A DNA stretch of 64,000 bases, from the NCBI GenBank assembly GCA_041393495.1, contig JAWKKA010000006.1, positions 1-64,000 on the forward strand, written 5' to 3'. The notes beneath the pieces were generated by a model. That model was not told the DNA's origin and searched no databases. It saw nothing but the letters and a program-made list of their open reading frames with translations. The position numbers and the translations under genes are program-made. This DNA comes from RHKX01 sp041393495 (GTDB lineage Bacteria; Actinomycetota; Thermoleophilia; Solirubrobacterales; 70-9). Shown here in pieces: positions 33,757 through 42,114 of the stretch (position 1 is its first letter; each line of letters begins with the position of its first letter).

Positions 33757-33847
33757 GGACGGGCGCGTGCGCCGAAGGGCGGCTTCGCCGCCGGGCCGGC
33801 GGGCACCGCTTCGCGGTCGCCCTCGGCCGGGTGAAGGCGGCGCCGAT

Positions 33848-34896
33848 CTAGAGGAATTCTGCGTCGGTGCGCAAGTCCTGAAGGTCTGCGCGCGGGAGCC
33901 GGTAGATCGTCGTCTCCCGCTGGGCTGGAGTCGCTGTGGCTGCTGGATTCCGGACGTACCAGATGGCCTGCTTCGGGCTTCCGAGGAAGTCGGCGACCGC
34001 CAGCACGAACTCGTCGCCGTGCTCCTGCGCGGCCTTCCAATATCGGTCCAGACGTCCTGGATCTGAACGCCCGGCGCTTCATCGGCATACCGCTTGAGAC
34101 GCGGGGTTCCGTTCGCAGAATACGAGAGTCGCCCCTCCCGCTCGAAGGCCTCCATTTGCTCCTTCTTCCAGGCCCAGTGCCGTCCTGGCGGCGGCAAGCG
34201 CCCGCTCCATTCGTAGTGGGCCTTCGTCCCCGTTCGATCTCCTGGCGCAGTGCAGGTGATCAGCTGATAGCTACCGTGCTCGTCCTCGTGCGTGTAGTAC
34301 TGCTCGAGGTAGCGGCTCGGGTAAGCGGTGTAGATCGTGTTCCAGCGATAGCGCTGGGATTTCGAAAAGAACAGCAGGACGTCGTGGACTGGCCCATATC
34401 GACGCGAGCTGCTGTGGGCGTGAGTCCTACGCCAAACGATCTCGTTTCGAAACTGCCCGGGGCCAAAGATCTCGTCGAGGACCACGCGCAGGTAGTGACT
34501 CGCTGTCGTGTCGCAGTGGAGGTAGAGGGAACCGCGCTCGTCGAGCACCCGGTGAAGCTGGAAGAGGCGCGGCGCCATCGCGACCAGGTAAGCCGCGAGG
34601 TTGCGCCTGCCCAGGGCGCGAACAAGCGACTCAACAAGGTCCGCAAGCGAGCGCGGCACGAGAGACGGCAGCTCGCTGAGGTCGCGCTCTGTGTCGGTCG
34701 TCCAACGCCATTGATCCTCGAACGCCTCTGTCCGCCCGTCGGACGCCTCGCCATTTCGTTCGGCGTCAACCAGGTCGTAGGTGCGACCCGAGTTGAACGG
34801 CGGGTCTAGATAGACCATCGCCACAGAGTCGCTTTCGATGCGGCTCACGGCGTCTAGGCAATCCCCCACCGTCAGTTCTCGCCGAGCGCGCGCCAT
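33848..34896 (-). pseudogene. DNA adenine methyltransferase (beta class) with a replaced or shifted C-terminus
   Basis: The N-terminal 280 residues are a type III Mod/beta-class amino-methyltransferase: VYLDPPFNSGRTYDLV (catalytic DPPF motif IV), GSLYLHCDTTASHYLRVVLD, GQFRNEIVWRRTHAHSSSRR and VQIQDVWTDI. In this class the S-adenosylmethionine motif (DPFxGxGT) should follow, but it is absent. Instead the frame shifts and ends with YWKAAQEHGDEFVLAVADF and ETTIYRLPRADLQ to a stop at 33848, a segment that looks like the C-terminus of another, possibly DUF3883-like, protein. It is probably inactive. Confidence 0.7.
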
Positions 34897-35031
34897 GCGC
34901 GGTTGAGCGTAGTTGGCGAGTCGGATGGCCCAGGGTGCCGCGCCCGATCACCACGACCCGCTGGCCCGCAGCGATGGGGATTGGTAGCCGATTGGTAGAC
35001 ACCCACACTCGGGGCACAACCCGCGAAAGCA

Positions 35032-35058
35032 AGAAGCCCGCTCTACAAGCGGGCTTCT
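35032..35058 (-). terminator. Intrinsic terminator of the initiator tRNA
   Basis: AGAAGCCCGCT and AGCGGGCTTCT form an 11-bp perfect stem around CTACA, starting 4 bases past the tRNA 3' end. The following minus-strand bases are T-rich (TTGCTTTC). Confidence 0.8.
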
Positions 35059-35062
35059 CGTA

Positions 35063-35136
35063 TAGCGGGGGCGGGATTTGAACCCGCGACCTCCGGGTTA
35101 TGAGCCCGGCGAGCTACCTGACTGCTCCACCCCGCG
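35063..35136 (-). tRNA. Initiator tRNA-Met (anticodon CAT)
   Basis: The 74-nt cloverleaf has acceptor CGCGGGG/CCCCGCT with a C1-T72 mismatch, D stem GAGC/GCTC, anticodon stem CCGGG/CCCGG around CTCATAA, and T stem GCGGG/CCCGC with TTCAAAT. The unpaired first position and the three consecutive G-C pairs in the anticodon stem are hallmarks of formyl-methionine initiator tRNA. No CCA is encoded. It borders the degraded defence region and may be the insertion point of the 13-35 kb segment. Confidence 0.93.
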
Positions 35137-35202
35137 GCGGGTTCGTGAGAATAGCAGCGTGGAAGCGTCGGGCGGGGGCGTGCTGAGCGTCGGACGGGGG
35201 TG

Positions 35203-35254
35203 TGCTGGGGCGGATTCGGGCGGAATGCCGGCGGTGGGCACCCCGGTGGGCGCC
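35203..35254. repeat. Intergenic GC-rich repeat, diverged copy
   Basis: GGGGCGG...GGAATGCCGGCGGTG resembles the repeats at 44541-44594, 46854-46912 and 46926-46984 in the order of its blocks (GCTGGGG, GGxATxCCGGCG, CCCCGG). It lies downstream of the SixA stop. Confidence 0.35.
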
Positions 35255-35258
35255 CGGG

Positions 35259-35825
35259 TCAGGTGGTGGCCTTGCCGGCGAGCTCCTTCGGCTTGACGAA
35301 GGCGGTGAGGGTCGCGCAGCCGGGGGCGACGTCGGGCCAGGGGCGGTCGAGCTCGAGGGTCGCGAGGGCGGCGGTCGGGAACTTGGCAGCGAGGTCGGGG
35401 AGGCGGGGGCCGGAGGCGGCGAGCTCGAGGGCGAGGTCGCCGAGGCCGGGTTGGTGGCCGACGAGCATCAGGGAGTCGGGGGTGCCGAGGTGGATGTTGC
35501 CGGTCGGGTCCGGCGATCGCTGCTCTCGCGCGGGGAGCCGGCGGAGGAGGTCGAGCAGGGCGGCGGCGGTGGCGTCGTAGATCTCCGCCTCGTACTCGAC
35601 CGGGGGTGGGAGGACGAAGCCGTCGCGGACGCCGTCGAGGGTGCGGCGGGCACGGACGGCGGTCGAGCAGAGGACGAGGTCGGGAGCGATGCGCTGCGCG
35701 CGGAGGTGGGCGGCGATGACGGCGCAGGCGCGGATCCCGCGGGGGGCGAGGGAGCGGTCGTGGTCGTGCAGGGTCGGCGTCTCCCAGCTCGACTTGGCGT
35801 GGCGGAGGAGGTGGAGGGTCGGCAC
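35259..35825 (-). CDS. SixA-type histidine phosphatase
   Basis: The 188-residue protein opens with TLHLLRHAKSSW, the RHx catalytic motif (nucleophile His), followed by DHDRSLAPRGIRACAVIAAH, CSTAVRARRT and the second His in MLVGHQPGLGDLA. SixA-like enzymes remove phosphate from phosphohistidine in signalling proteins or from small substrates. It follows the hydrolase-cyclase gene by 10 bases and may be co-transcribed. Start is the GTG at 35825, immediately before the first strand. Confidence 0.88.
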   Translation of the reverse strand: MPTLHLLRHAKSSWETPTLHDHDRSLAPRGIRACAVIAAHLRAQRIAPDLVLCSTAVRARRTLDGVRDGFVLPPPVEYEAEIYDATAAALLDLLRRLPAREQRSPDPTGNIHLGTPDSLMLVGHQPGLGDLALELAASGPRLPDLAAKFPTAALATLELDRPWPDVAPGCATLTAFVKPKELAGKATT

Positions 35826-35835
35826 GGCCGGGAAC

Positions 35836-37161
35836 CTATCCGGCGACCGCGAACAGGCGCCACTCGCCCGGCGCGCCCTTGAGCTCGTGGGCGCCGCGGG
35901 GCTCGAAGTCGATCCCGGAGCCGACGACGAGCTCGCGGACGGTGCTCGAGACGAGGACCTCGCCCGCGTCGGCGCGGGCGCCGACGCGGGCGCCGATGTT
36001 GACCGCCATGCCGCCGACGTCGGCGCCGATCATCTCGACCTCGCCGCTGTGGATGCCGGAGCGGACCGCGACGCCGCTGTGGCCGAGCTCGTCGCGGATC
36101 GCGATCGCGCAGCGAATCGCCCGGGCCGGCCCGTCGAAGGTGGCGAGAAAGCCGTCGCCGGTCGTCTTCACCTCGCGGCCGCGGTGGACGGCGAGCGCCC
36201 CGCGGACGGTCGCGTCGTGGCGCTCGAGCAGATCGCGCCAGCGGCGGTCGCCGAGCCGGGCCGCCGTCTCGGTCGAGCCGACGATGTCGGTGAACAGCAC
36301 CGTCGCCAGCGAGCGCTCGACCTGATGGGCGCCGCGGCTGCCGACGAGGAACTCCTCGACCTCGTCGACCAGCTCGTCGCCGCCGACCGCGGGCAGGTGG
36401 TCGGCCCCCTCGAGCTCGACGTAGCGGGCGTCGCGGATGTGGTCGGCCATGTAGCGGGCCTGCCGGGTCGGCACGACGAGGTCGCCGCGGCGGTGGAGGA
36501 CCAGGGTCGGCGCGCCGATCGCCGGCAGCGCCGGGCGGACGTCGATCTCGCGGTAGAGGTCGATCAGGTCGACCGCCCCGGCCGGGCTCGTTCCCTGGCG
36601 CAGAAGCCGCGCCCACCAGCGCGCGAAGTCCGGGTTGTCGCGCTCGCTCGGCGCCCACAGCTCGACCCCGACCGCCCCGCCCCACTCCGCCCGCATCGCC
36701 TCGGCCCAGCGGTCGAGCTGCGTCTCGGCGATGCCCTCGGGAAAGTCGGGCGCCTTCAGCATCCGCGCGTAGGTCCCGTAGAGGATCAGGGCTGAGACCC
36801 GCTCGGGGTGGCTGGCGGCATAGAGCAGCGACATCGGCCCGCCCTCGGAGACGCCGAAGATCGCCGCCCGCTCGATCCCGACCGCATCCATGACGGCGCC
36901 GAGATCGTCCATCGACTCCTCGAGCGTCGGCGGGCGGCCCGGACGGTCGGAGAGCCCCTGCCCGCGCTTGTCGAAGACGACGATGCGCGCGAAGGAGGCG
37001 AAGCCGCGCAGGAAGCGGCCGAAGGCGGGCTCCTCCCAGAGCAGCTCGACGTGGGAGACGAAGCCGGGGACGAAGACGAGGTCGAGCGGGCCCTTGCCGT
37101 GCACCTGGTAGGCGATGCTGGTGCCGTCGGGCGAGCGCGCGTATCGGGTCGTGGCCTCCAT
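35836..37161 (-). CDS. Alpha/beta hydrolase fused to class III nucleotide cyclase domain
   Basis: The 441-residue protein joins two domains. Residues 1-265 are an alpha/beta hydrolase (LVFVPGFVSHVELLWEEPAF; nucleophile elbow FGVSEGGPMS with Ser; late His in GADHLPAVGG). Residues 280-440 are a class III cyclase domain (ATVLFTDIVGSTETAARLGD; KTTGDGFLATFDGPARAIRC; GIHSGEVEMIGADVGGMAVN). The metal-binding Asp pair is present. Such fusions are common in actinobacteria, but the sensed ligand is unknown. The ATG at 37161 is divergent from the Ppx/GppA gene, with 94 bases between. Confidence 0.88.
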   Translation of the reverse strand: MEATTRYARSPDGTSIAYQVHGKGPLDLVFVPGFVSHVELLWEEPAFGRFLRGFASFARIVVFDKRGQGLSDRPGRPPTLEESMDDLGAVMDAVGIERAAIFGVSEGGPMSLLYAASHPERVSALILYGTYARMLKAPDFPEGIAETQLDRWAEAMRAEWGGAVGVELWAPSERDNPDFARWWARLLRQGTSPAGAVDLIDLYREIDVRPALPAIGAPTLVLHRRGDLVVPTRQARYMADHIRDARYVELEGADHLPAVGGDELVDEVEEFLVGSRGAHQVERSLATVLFTDIVGSTETAARLGDRRWRDLLERHDATVRGALAVHRGREVKTTGDGFLATFDGPARAIRCAIAIRDELGHSGVAVRSGIHSGEVEMIGADVGGMAVNIGARVGARADAGEVLVSSTVRELVVGSGIDFEPRGAHELKGAPGEWRLFAVAG

Positions 37162-37255
37162 CTTCCCCGCGCCGACTGTAGCGCGGTGCCGGATGCCGGA
37201 AAAGGGACACCTCGGTCGCAGGCCCGCGGCCCGGAAGGGACTACGATCGCGAGCC

Positions 37256-38185
37256 TTGCGCGTCGCCGCCATCGACATGGGCACGAACTCGACCCGGCTG
37301 CTGGTGGCCGACGTCGTCGACGGCCGGGTCGAGCCGGTCCGCCGGGAGTCGCAGGTGACCGGGCTCGGGCGCGGCGTCGAGATCTCCGGCCAGCTCTCGA
37401 CCGAGGCGCTGGAGAGCGTCTTCGCGGCGACCCGCGACTACCTGGCGATCATCGGCGAGCTCGGCGTCGCCGACCCGTTCGCGTTCGCCACCAGCGCCGC
37501 CCGCGACGCCGATAACTCGGCCGCCTTCATCGCGGAGCTGCGGGAGCGGTTCGGGCTGCAGGCCCGGATCCTCGATGGCGGCGAGGAGGCGGAGCTGACG
37601 TACCTCGGCGCCCGCGGCGGCTGCGGCGACGGCTCGACGATGATCATCGACATCGGCGGCGGCTCGACCGAGATCGTCGTCGGCTCCGGAGCCGAGGCGG
37701 CGTTTCACGCATCGCTGCAGCTCGGGGTCGTCCGCCACACCGAGCGCCATCTACACACCGACCCGCCGCAGACGAACGAGCTCGAGTCGCTGTCGGAGGA
37801 CGTCGGCACCGCGATCGAGGCGGCGCTCGCGACCAGCCCCGGCCTGCGGGCGGGCTGCGGCATCGCCGTCGCCGGCACGCCGGCGGTCCTCGCCGCGATG
37901 GACCTCGGGCTCGACCGGATCGACCACGATCGCATCGAGGGCCACCGGCTCGAGCTCGCCACCGTGCAGCGGCTCTGCTCGCGGCTCGCCTCGCTACCGC
38001 TGGCCGAGCGCCGCGGGCTGCGCGGCATGGATCCCGACCGGGCGCCGACGATCGTCGCCGGGGTCGTGATCCTGATCAAGGCCATGCGGGCGTTCGCGCT
38101 CGAGACGATCACCGTCTCCGAGCACGACATCCTTTACGGGGCCGCGGTCCGGGCAGCGGAGCTGCACGCGGCCTCGGCCGGCTGA
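37256..38185 (+). CDS. Exopolyphosphatase / pppGpp phosphohydrolase (Ppx/GppA family)
   Basis: The 309-residue protein shows VAAIDMGTNSTRLLVADV (phosphate loop 1), FATSAARDADNS, ILDGGEEAELTYLGA and the second loop MIIDIGGGSTEIVVGSG. It would degrade polyphosphate or pppGpp. It is the short actinobacterial form lacking the C-terminal HD domains. The TTG at 37256 is chosen since the fold starts two residues later; there is no strong ribosome site, and upstream in-frame ATGs would add a non-conserved arginine-rich tail. Confidence 0.87.
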   Translation: MRVAAIDMGTNSTRLLVADVVDGRVEPVRRESQVTGLGRGVEISGQLSTEALESVFAATRDYLAIIGELGVADPFAFATSAARDADNSAAFIAELRERFGLQARILDGGEEAELTYLGARGGCGDGSTMIIDIGGGSTEIVVGSGAEAAFHASLQLGVVRHTERHLHTDPPQTNELESLSEDVGTAIEAALATSPGLRAGCGIAVAGTPAVLAAMDLGLDRIDHDRIEGHRLELATVQRLCSRLASLPLAERRGLRGMDPDRAPTIVAGVVILIKAMRAFALETITVSEHDILYGAAVRAAELHAASAG

Positions 38186-38238
38186 CCGTCGCCAGGCCCG
38201 GACCGGCGCCGGCGCCGGGCGCCGGCCCATCGGGACGC

Positions 38239-38862
38239 TCAGGGCGCGAGGCGACTCCAGCGCCACCCGCCGCCGGGCTCGCGCTCGTAGCGGAAGCGGT
38301 CGTGGAGGCGGCCGACCTGCCCCTGCCAGAACTCGATCGCGTCCGGCACGACCCGGAAGCCGCCCCAGTGCGGCGGCCGCGGCACCGTGGCGTCGCGGTA
38401 GCGCGCCTCGACCTCGGCGACCCGGGCGTCGAGCTCGGCCCGGTCGGCGAGCGGGCGGCTCTGCGGGCTGGCCCAGGCGCCGATCCGGCTGTCGCGCTCG
38501 CGGCTTGCGAAGTACTCGTCCGACTCGGCCGGATCGAGGCGCTCGACCGTGCCCCTGATCCGGACCTGGCGGTCGAGCTCGCGCCAGTAGAGGACGAGCG
38601 CGGCGGCGGGACGCTCGCCGAGCTGCCGTCCCTTGGCCGACTCCCCGTTCGTGAAGAAGCGGAAGCCGCGCCCGTCGAAGCCCTTGAGCAGGACCATGCG
38701 GGCGTCCGGGTCCCCGTCGACCCCGGCCGTCGCCAGGCACATCGAGTCGGCGAGCGGGACCTCGGCGAGGGCCCGCTCGTACCAGGCGGCGAAGAGCTCG
38801 ATCGGATCCTCGGTCAGATCCGCCTCCCCGAAAGGCGGCATGTCGGGTCGCGGCTTCGACAT
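38239..38862 (-). CDS. pdxH: Pyridoxamine/pyridoxine 5'-phosphate oxidase
   Basis: The 207-residue protein matches PdxH throughout: DARMVLLKGFDGRGFRFFTN, RELDRQVRIRGTVERLDPAE, SRIGAWASPQS and the closing segment with FWQGQVGRLHDRFRYER and W.WSRLAP. It forms pyridoxal phosphate using FMN and O2. The ATG at 38862 precedes PDMPPFGEADL, at family length. Confidence 0.93.
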   Translation of the reverse strand: MSKPRPDMPPFGEADLTEDPIELFAAWYERALAEVPLADSMCLATAGVDGDPDARMVLLKGFDGRGFRFFTNGESAKGRQLGERPAAALVLYWRELDRQVRIRGTVERLDPAESDEYFASRERDSRIGAWASPQSRPLADRAELDARVAEVEARYRDATVPRPPHWGGFRVVPDAIEFWQGQVGRLHDRFRYEREPGGGWRWSRLAP

Positions 38863-38903
38863 CCGTCGGGACTCTACGGCCCGCACAGGTAGGCTGACCG
38901 CCC

Positions 38904-39362
38904 GTGGGAACCATCGAGGCAAGCTGGACGGTCGAGATCGCGGCGCCGCTCGGCCGGGTCTGGGAGGTCGCCGCCGACGTCCCCGCATCGCCGGTCTGGC
39001 AGCCGGCCCTGCAGACCGTCGAGACGATCGAGACCGACGAGCGGGGCCGAGCCGTGCTCGTCGACACCTCCTCCGACGCGATCGTCAAGTCGACCAGGCA
39101 GCAGCTCCGCTTCTCCTACGACGAGCCGACCGGGATGAGCTGGGTGCAGATCGAGGGCGACGTCAAGTCGCTCGAGGGCTCGTGGGAGTTCGTCGAGCTC
39201 GCGGTCGAGCAGACGCGGGCGACGTTCGCGCTCGTCATCGACCCCGGGCGCGTCCTCGGGATGCTCCTCCGCGGCCCCGTCGAGGGACGGGTCAAGGAGT
39301 TTCTGACCAAGGGCGCCGCCGAGGGCCTCAAAGAGCACGTGGAGTCGGGCGGCTCCGGTTGA
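38904..39362 (+). CDS. SRPBCC (START-like) ligand-binding protein
   Basis: This 152-residue protein has the helix-grip layout: strand and helix at IEASWTVEIAAPLGRVWEVA, a central beta sheet and a long C-terminal helix (VEGRVKEFLTKGAAEGLKEH). Such proteins bind hydrophobic ligands or act as polyketide cyclases. It is only 41 bases from the divergently transcribed pdxH, and the thioesterase gene follows after 4 bases, suggesting a two-gene operon in lipid metabolism. Confidence 0.8.
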   Translation: MGTIEASWTVEIAAPLGRVWEVAADVPASPVWQPALQTVETIETDERGRAVLVDTSSDAIVKSTRQQLRFSYDEPTGMSWVQIEGDVKSLEGSWEFVELAVEQTRATFALVIDPGRVLGMLLRGPVEGRVKEFLTKGAAEGLKEHVESGGSG

Positions 39363-39366
39363 GCGA

Positions 39367-40074
39367 TTGACCGCGGACCTGCCCCGGCGGACCTTCAGCG
39401 ACCGCCGCCAGATCGGCCCCGCCGACGTCGATGCCGCCGGCGCCGCGCACCCGTTCGCGATCGCCCGCTGGCTGCAGGAGGTCGCCTTCGCCGACGGGCT
39501 CGACTCCGGCTTCGGGGCCGATGCGTTCTGGGTGATCCGCCGGTTGCGGATGGAGATTCGCAAGCCGCCGACCTTTCCCGAGGAGGTCGAGCTGGTGACC
39601 TGGTGCAGCGCCAAGGCGAAGGCCGCGGCCGAGCGGACGACGACGATCTCGGGCGACCGCGGCGCCGACGTCGCCGCCGAGGCGATCTGGGTCCACGTCG
39701 ATCCCGAGACGCGGCTGCCGACGCGGCTGCCGGCGGAGTTCGAGCGCATCTACGGCCCGAGCACCGCGGGTCGGAGGGCCCGCCACTCGCTGCGTCACCC
39801 GGCGGAGCCGCCGGCGGGCGCCGAGCGGCTCGAGTGGCGATTCGGGCGCTCGCAGATCGACCTCGCCGGCCACGTCAGCAACCTCTGGTACTGGCAGCCG
39901 GCCGAGGAGTTCCTGGCGACCGCGCCGAGCGGGCCCGACCCGGTCGTCCTCGAGGCCGAGTTCCGCTCCGGGATCGGCCACGGGCCCGCCGTCGTCCACC
40001 GCACCGACGGGATGCTCTGGATCAGCGACTGCGACGGGACCGTCGCCGGGACGATCTCGGTGACGGCGGCCTGA
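39367..40074 (+). CDS. Acyl-ACP thioesterase family protein
   Basis: The 235-residue protein contains two hot-dog folds, as in FatA/FatB-like acyl-ACP thioesterases: RRTFSDRRQIGPADVDAAGA and FAIARWLQEVAFADGLDSGF in the first, and RSQIDLAGHVSNLWYWQPAE in the second, where the Asp/Asn/His-type catalytic residues (DLAGHVSN) lie. It would release a fatty acid or ketide from acyl carrier protein. The TTG start is 4 bases after the SRPBCC stop. Confidence 0.82.
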   Translation: MTADLPRRTFSDRRQIGPADVDAAGAAHPFAIARWLQEVAFADGLDSGFGADAFWVIRRLRMEIRKPPTFPEEVELVTWCSAKAKAAAERTTTISGDRGADVAAEAIWVHVDPETRLPTRLPAEFERIYGPSTAGRRARHSLRHPAEPPAGAERLEWRFGRSQIDLAGHVSNLWYWQPAEEFLATAPSGPDPVVLEAEFRSGIGHGPAVVHRTDGMLWISDCDGTVAGTISVTAA

Positions 40075-40175
40075 TCGCGGCGGGATCGGGGCGACGCCCC
40101 CGCCCCGACCGGTCGGGGCACACCGCCGGCCCCCCGGATCGCGGCAGCGAGCGTGGCGGCGGGCTCGGGCCGCGC

Positions 40176-40451
40176 TCAGCCGGTCCGCACCGTCGCCTCG
40201 ACCCCGACGACGCGCTCGCGCTCGCCGCTCGGCAGCGAGACGTAGACCGCACCGTCGCGCTCGAGGCGCTCGCGCGGCTCCATCAGCGCGATCCCGTGGA
40301 AGCGACCGTCGGCGTCGAATAGCCAGACGTGCTCCTCGGGCGTGCCCTCGCGCCGCGCCGAGGGCGCGTCGTCGTATTTGGCGTAGATGACGTCGCTCGC
40401 CGCGTCGTAGGTGACGTAGGCGAAGTTGTGGCGCCCGACCCGCAGCCCCAT
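40176..40451 (-). CDS. DUF2283-like small protein
   Basis: The 91-residue protein carries VTYDAASDVIYAKYDDAPSA and a later beta hairpin, the DUF2283 pattern of small toxin/antitoxin-neighbourhood and solo proteins with no fixed function. It lies 10 bases after the acetolactate-synthase-like gene on the same strand, so may be its last operon member. Confidence 0.65.
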   Translation of the reverse strand: MGLRVGRHNFAYVTYDAASDVIYAKYDDAPSARREGTPEEHVWLFDADGRFHGIALMEPRERLERDGAVYVSLPSGERERVVGVEATVRTG

Positions 40452-40461
40452 CGCTGATCGC

Positions 40462-42114
40462 TCAGGCGAGCACGGCCTTGCGCGGGTAGACCACCTCGGG
40501 GTCGGTGAGGACGTTCACGAGCGCCGGCTTGCCGGCGGCGAAGGCCCGCTCGAGCGCCGGCCGCAGCCCGGCCGGCTCGGTGACGAGCTCGCCGTGGCCG
40601 CCGAGCGCCTCGATGATCTGCTCGTAGGGCGTCCCGGGCCGGAGCTCGGCCGCGATCGAGTAGCCGTAGAGGAACTCCATCGGGTGCTTCTCGAGCGCCC
40701 AGATCCCGTTGTTGCCGATCACGCCGACGACCGGCAGCCCGTGGCGGGCCATCGTGTCGAACTCGAGGCCGCTGAACCCGAAGGCACCGTCGCCGAGCAG
40801 CAGGCAGACCTGCCGGCCGGGCTTCGCGCAGGCGGCGCCGATCGCCTGCCCGGGGCCGGCGCCGAGGCAGCCGAACGGCCCCGGGTCCATCCAGGTGCCG
40901 GGCTCGTAGCTGTCGATCACCCGCCCCGCGTAGGAGACGAAGTCGCCGCCGTCGCCGATCACGATCGCGTCGCGGTCGAGGACCTCGCCGAGCTCGGCGT
41001 AGAGCCGCATCGGATGAAGCGGCGCCCGCGGGTCGGAGCGCTCCTCGGCCTCGCCATCGCGCTTGGCCCGCTCCTGCTCGCGGAGCCGGCCGAGCCAGGC
41101 GCCGCGATCAGCGGGGGCCGCCTCCTCGCTGAGCGCCGCCAGCGTCGCGCCGACGTCGCCGACGAGGTCGACGTCGACGGCCCGGTTGCGCTCGAGCCGG
41201 TTCGGCTCGACGTCGACGCGGATCAGCTTCGCCTCGGCGCCGACGGCGGCCCCGAAGCCGAGCCGGAAGTCGAGCGGGACGCCGGCGACGATCGCCACGT
41301 CCGCCTCGCCGAGCCCGAGGCCGCGGGTGCGGCTGAAGGCGTTCGGATGGTCGGCCGGCAGGCAGCCCCGTCCCATCCCGTTCAGGTAGACGGGGATGCC
41401 GTGGCGCTCGGCCAGCGCGCGGAGCTGCTCCTCGGCGCCGGCCCAGTAGAGGCCGGTGCCGGCCATGATCGCCGGCCGCTCGGCGCCGGCGAGCAGCGCC
41501 GCCGCCTCGTCGACCGCGGCCGCCGGCTCGGCGCCCGCCTGGGGCGGCGGGATCTCGGCGTCGCCCTCCATGAAGACGACGTCGAGCGGGTAGTCGAGGA
41601 AGGCCGGGCCGGTCGGCGCGGCGGCGGCGATGTCGTAGGCGCGAGCGGTCGCGTCGCCGATCGCGGCCGTGTCCTTGACGGTCTCCGCCGACTTGACGAG
41701 CGGCGCGACGAACGGCAGGTGGTCGATCTCCTGGAGGCTGCCGCTCCCCCACCGCCCCTCGGCGGCGCGGCCGCCGAGGACGACGATCGGGGTCCCGTTG
41801 GCGGCGGCGCTCGCCATCGCGCTGACCCCGTTGGTGACGCCCGGGCCCGCGGTCAGCGCACAGACGCCGGGGGTCCGGGTCGCCTTCGCCCAGCCTTCGG
41901 CCGCGAACGCCGCCGACTGCTCGTGGCGGACGTCGATCACCTCGATCCCCTCCTCGCGACAGCCGTCGTAGAGGCTGAACAGGTGGCCGCCGGAGAGCGT
42001 GAACAGGTGGGTGACGCCGCGCTCGCGCAGCGCCTTGGCGGCGAGCCGGCCGCCGTGGCGCGCGCCCGGGTTGGCGACCCCGCCTTTGGCCTCAGTCTTC
42101 GGACCGGCTGCCAC
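40462..42114 (-). CDS. Acetolactate-synthase-like thiamine-diphosphate enzyme
   Basis: The 550-residue protein has the three-domain TPP architecture: an N-terminal domain with the catalytic Glu in VIDVRHEQSAAFAAEGWAKA, a central domain, and the diphosphate-binding LLLGDGAFGFSGLEFDTMAR...GNNGIW. It resembles the ILVBL/oxalyl-CoA-decarboxylase-like branch rather than IlvB with a regulatory subunit; no ilvN is adjacent. A 2-hydroxyacyl-CoA lyase or similar reaction is possible. The GTG at 42114 lies within the end of the upstream cyclase gene (23-base overlap), implying coupling. Confidence 0.85.
   Translation of the reverse strand: MAAGPKTEAKGGVANPGARHGGRLAAKALRERGVTHLFTLSGGHLFSLYDGCREEGIEVIDVRHEQSAAFAAEGWAKATRTPGVCALTAGPGVTNGVSAMASAAANGTPIVVLGGRAAEGRWGSGSLQEIDHLPFVAPLVKSAETVKDTAAIGDATARAYDIAAAAPTGPAFLDYPLDVVFMEGDAEIPPPQAGAEPAAAVDEAAALLAGAERPAIMAGTGLYWAGAEEQLRALAERHGIPVYLNGMGRGCLPADHPNAFSRTRGLGLGEADVAIVAGVPLDFRLGFGAAVGAEAKLIRVDVEPNRLERNRAVDVDLVGDVGATLAALSEEAAPADRGAWLGRLREQERAKRDGEAEERSDPRAPLHPMRLYAELGEVLDRDAIVIGDGGDFVSYAGRVIDSYEPGTWMDPGPFGCLGAGPGQAIGAACAKPGRQVCLLLGDGAFGFSGLEFDTMARHGLPVVGVIGNNGIWALEKHPMEFLYGYSIAAELRPGTPYEQIIEALGGHGELVTEPAGLRPALERAFAAGKPALVNVLTDPEVVYPRKAVLA

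Noticed and set aside
13260..35030. Prophage or integrative element genes in the possible island
   Set aside because: I looked for integrase, excisionase, replication or structural genes and saw none; only the border pattern suggests an island.
34897..35031. Minus-strand frame reading IPIAAGQRVVVIGRG
   Set aside because: It is short, has no family match I can name, and overlaps the upstream region of the methyltransferase.
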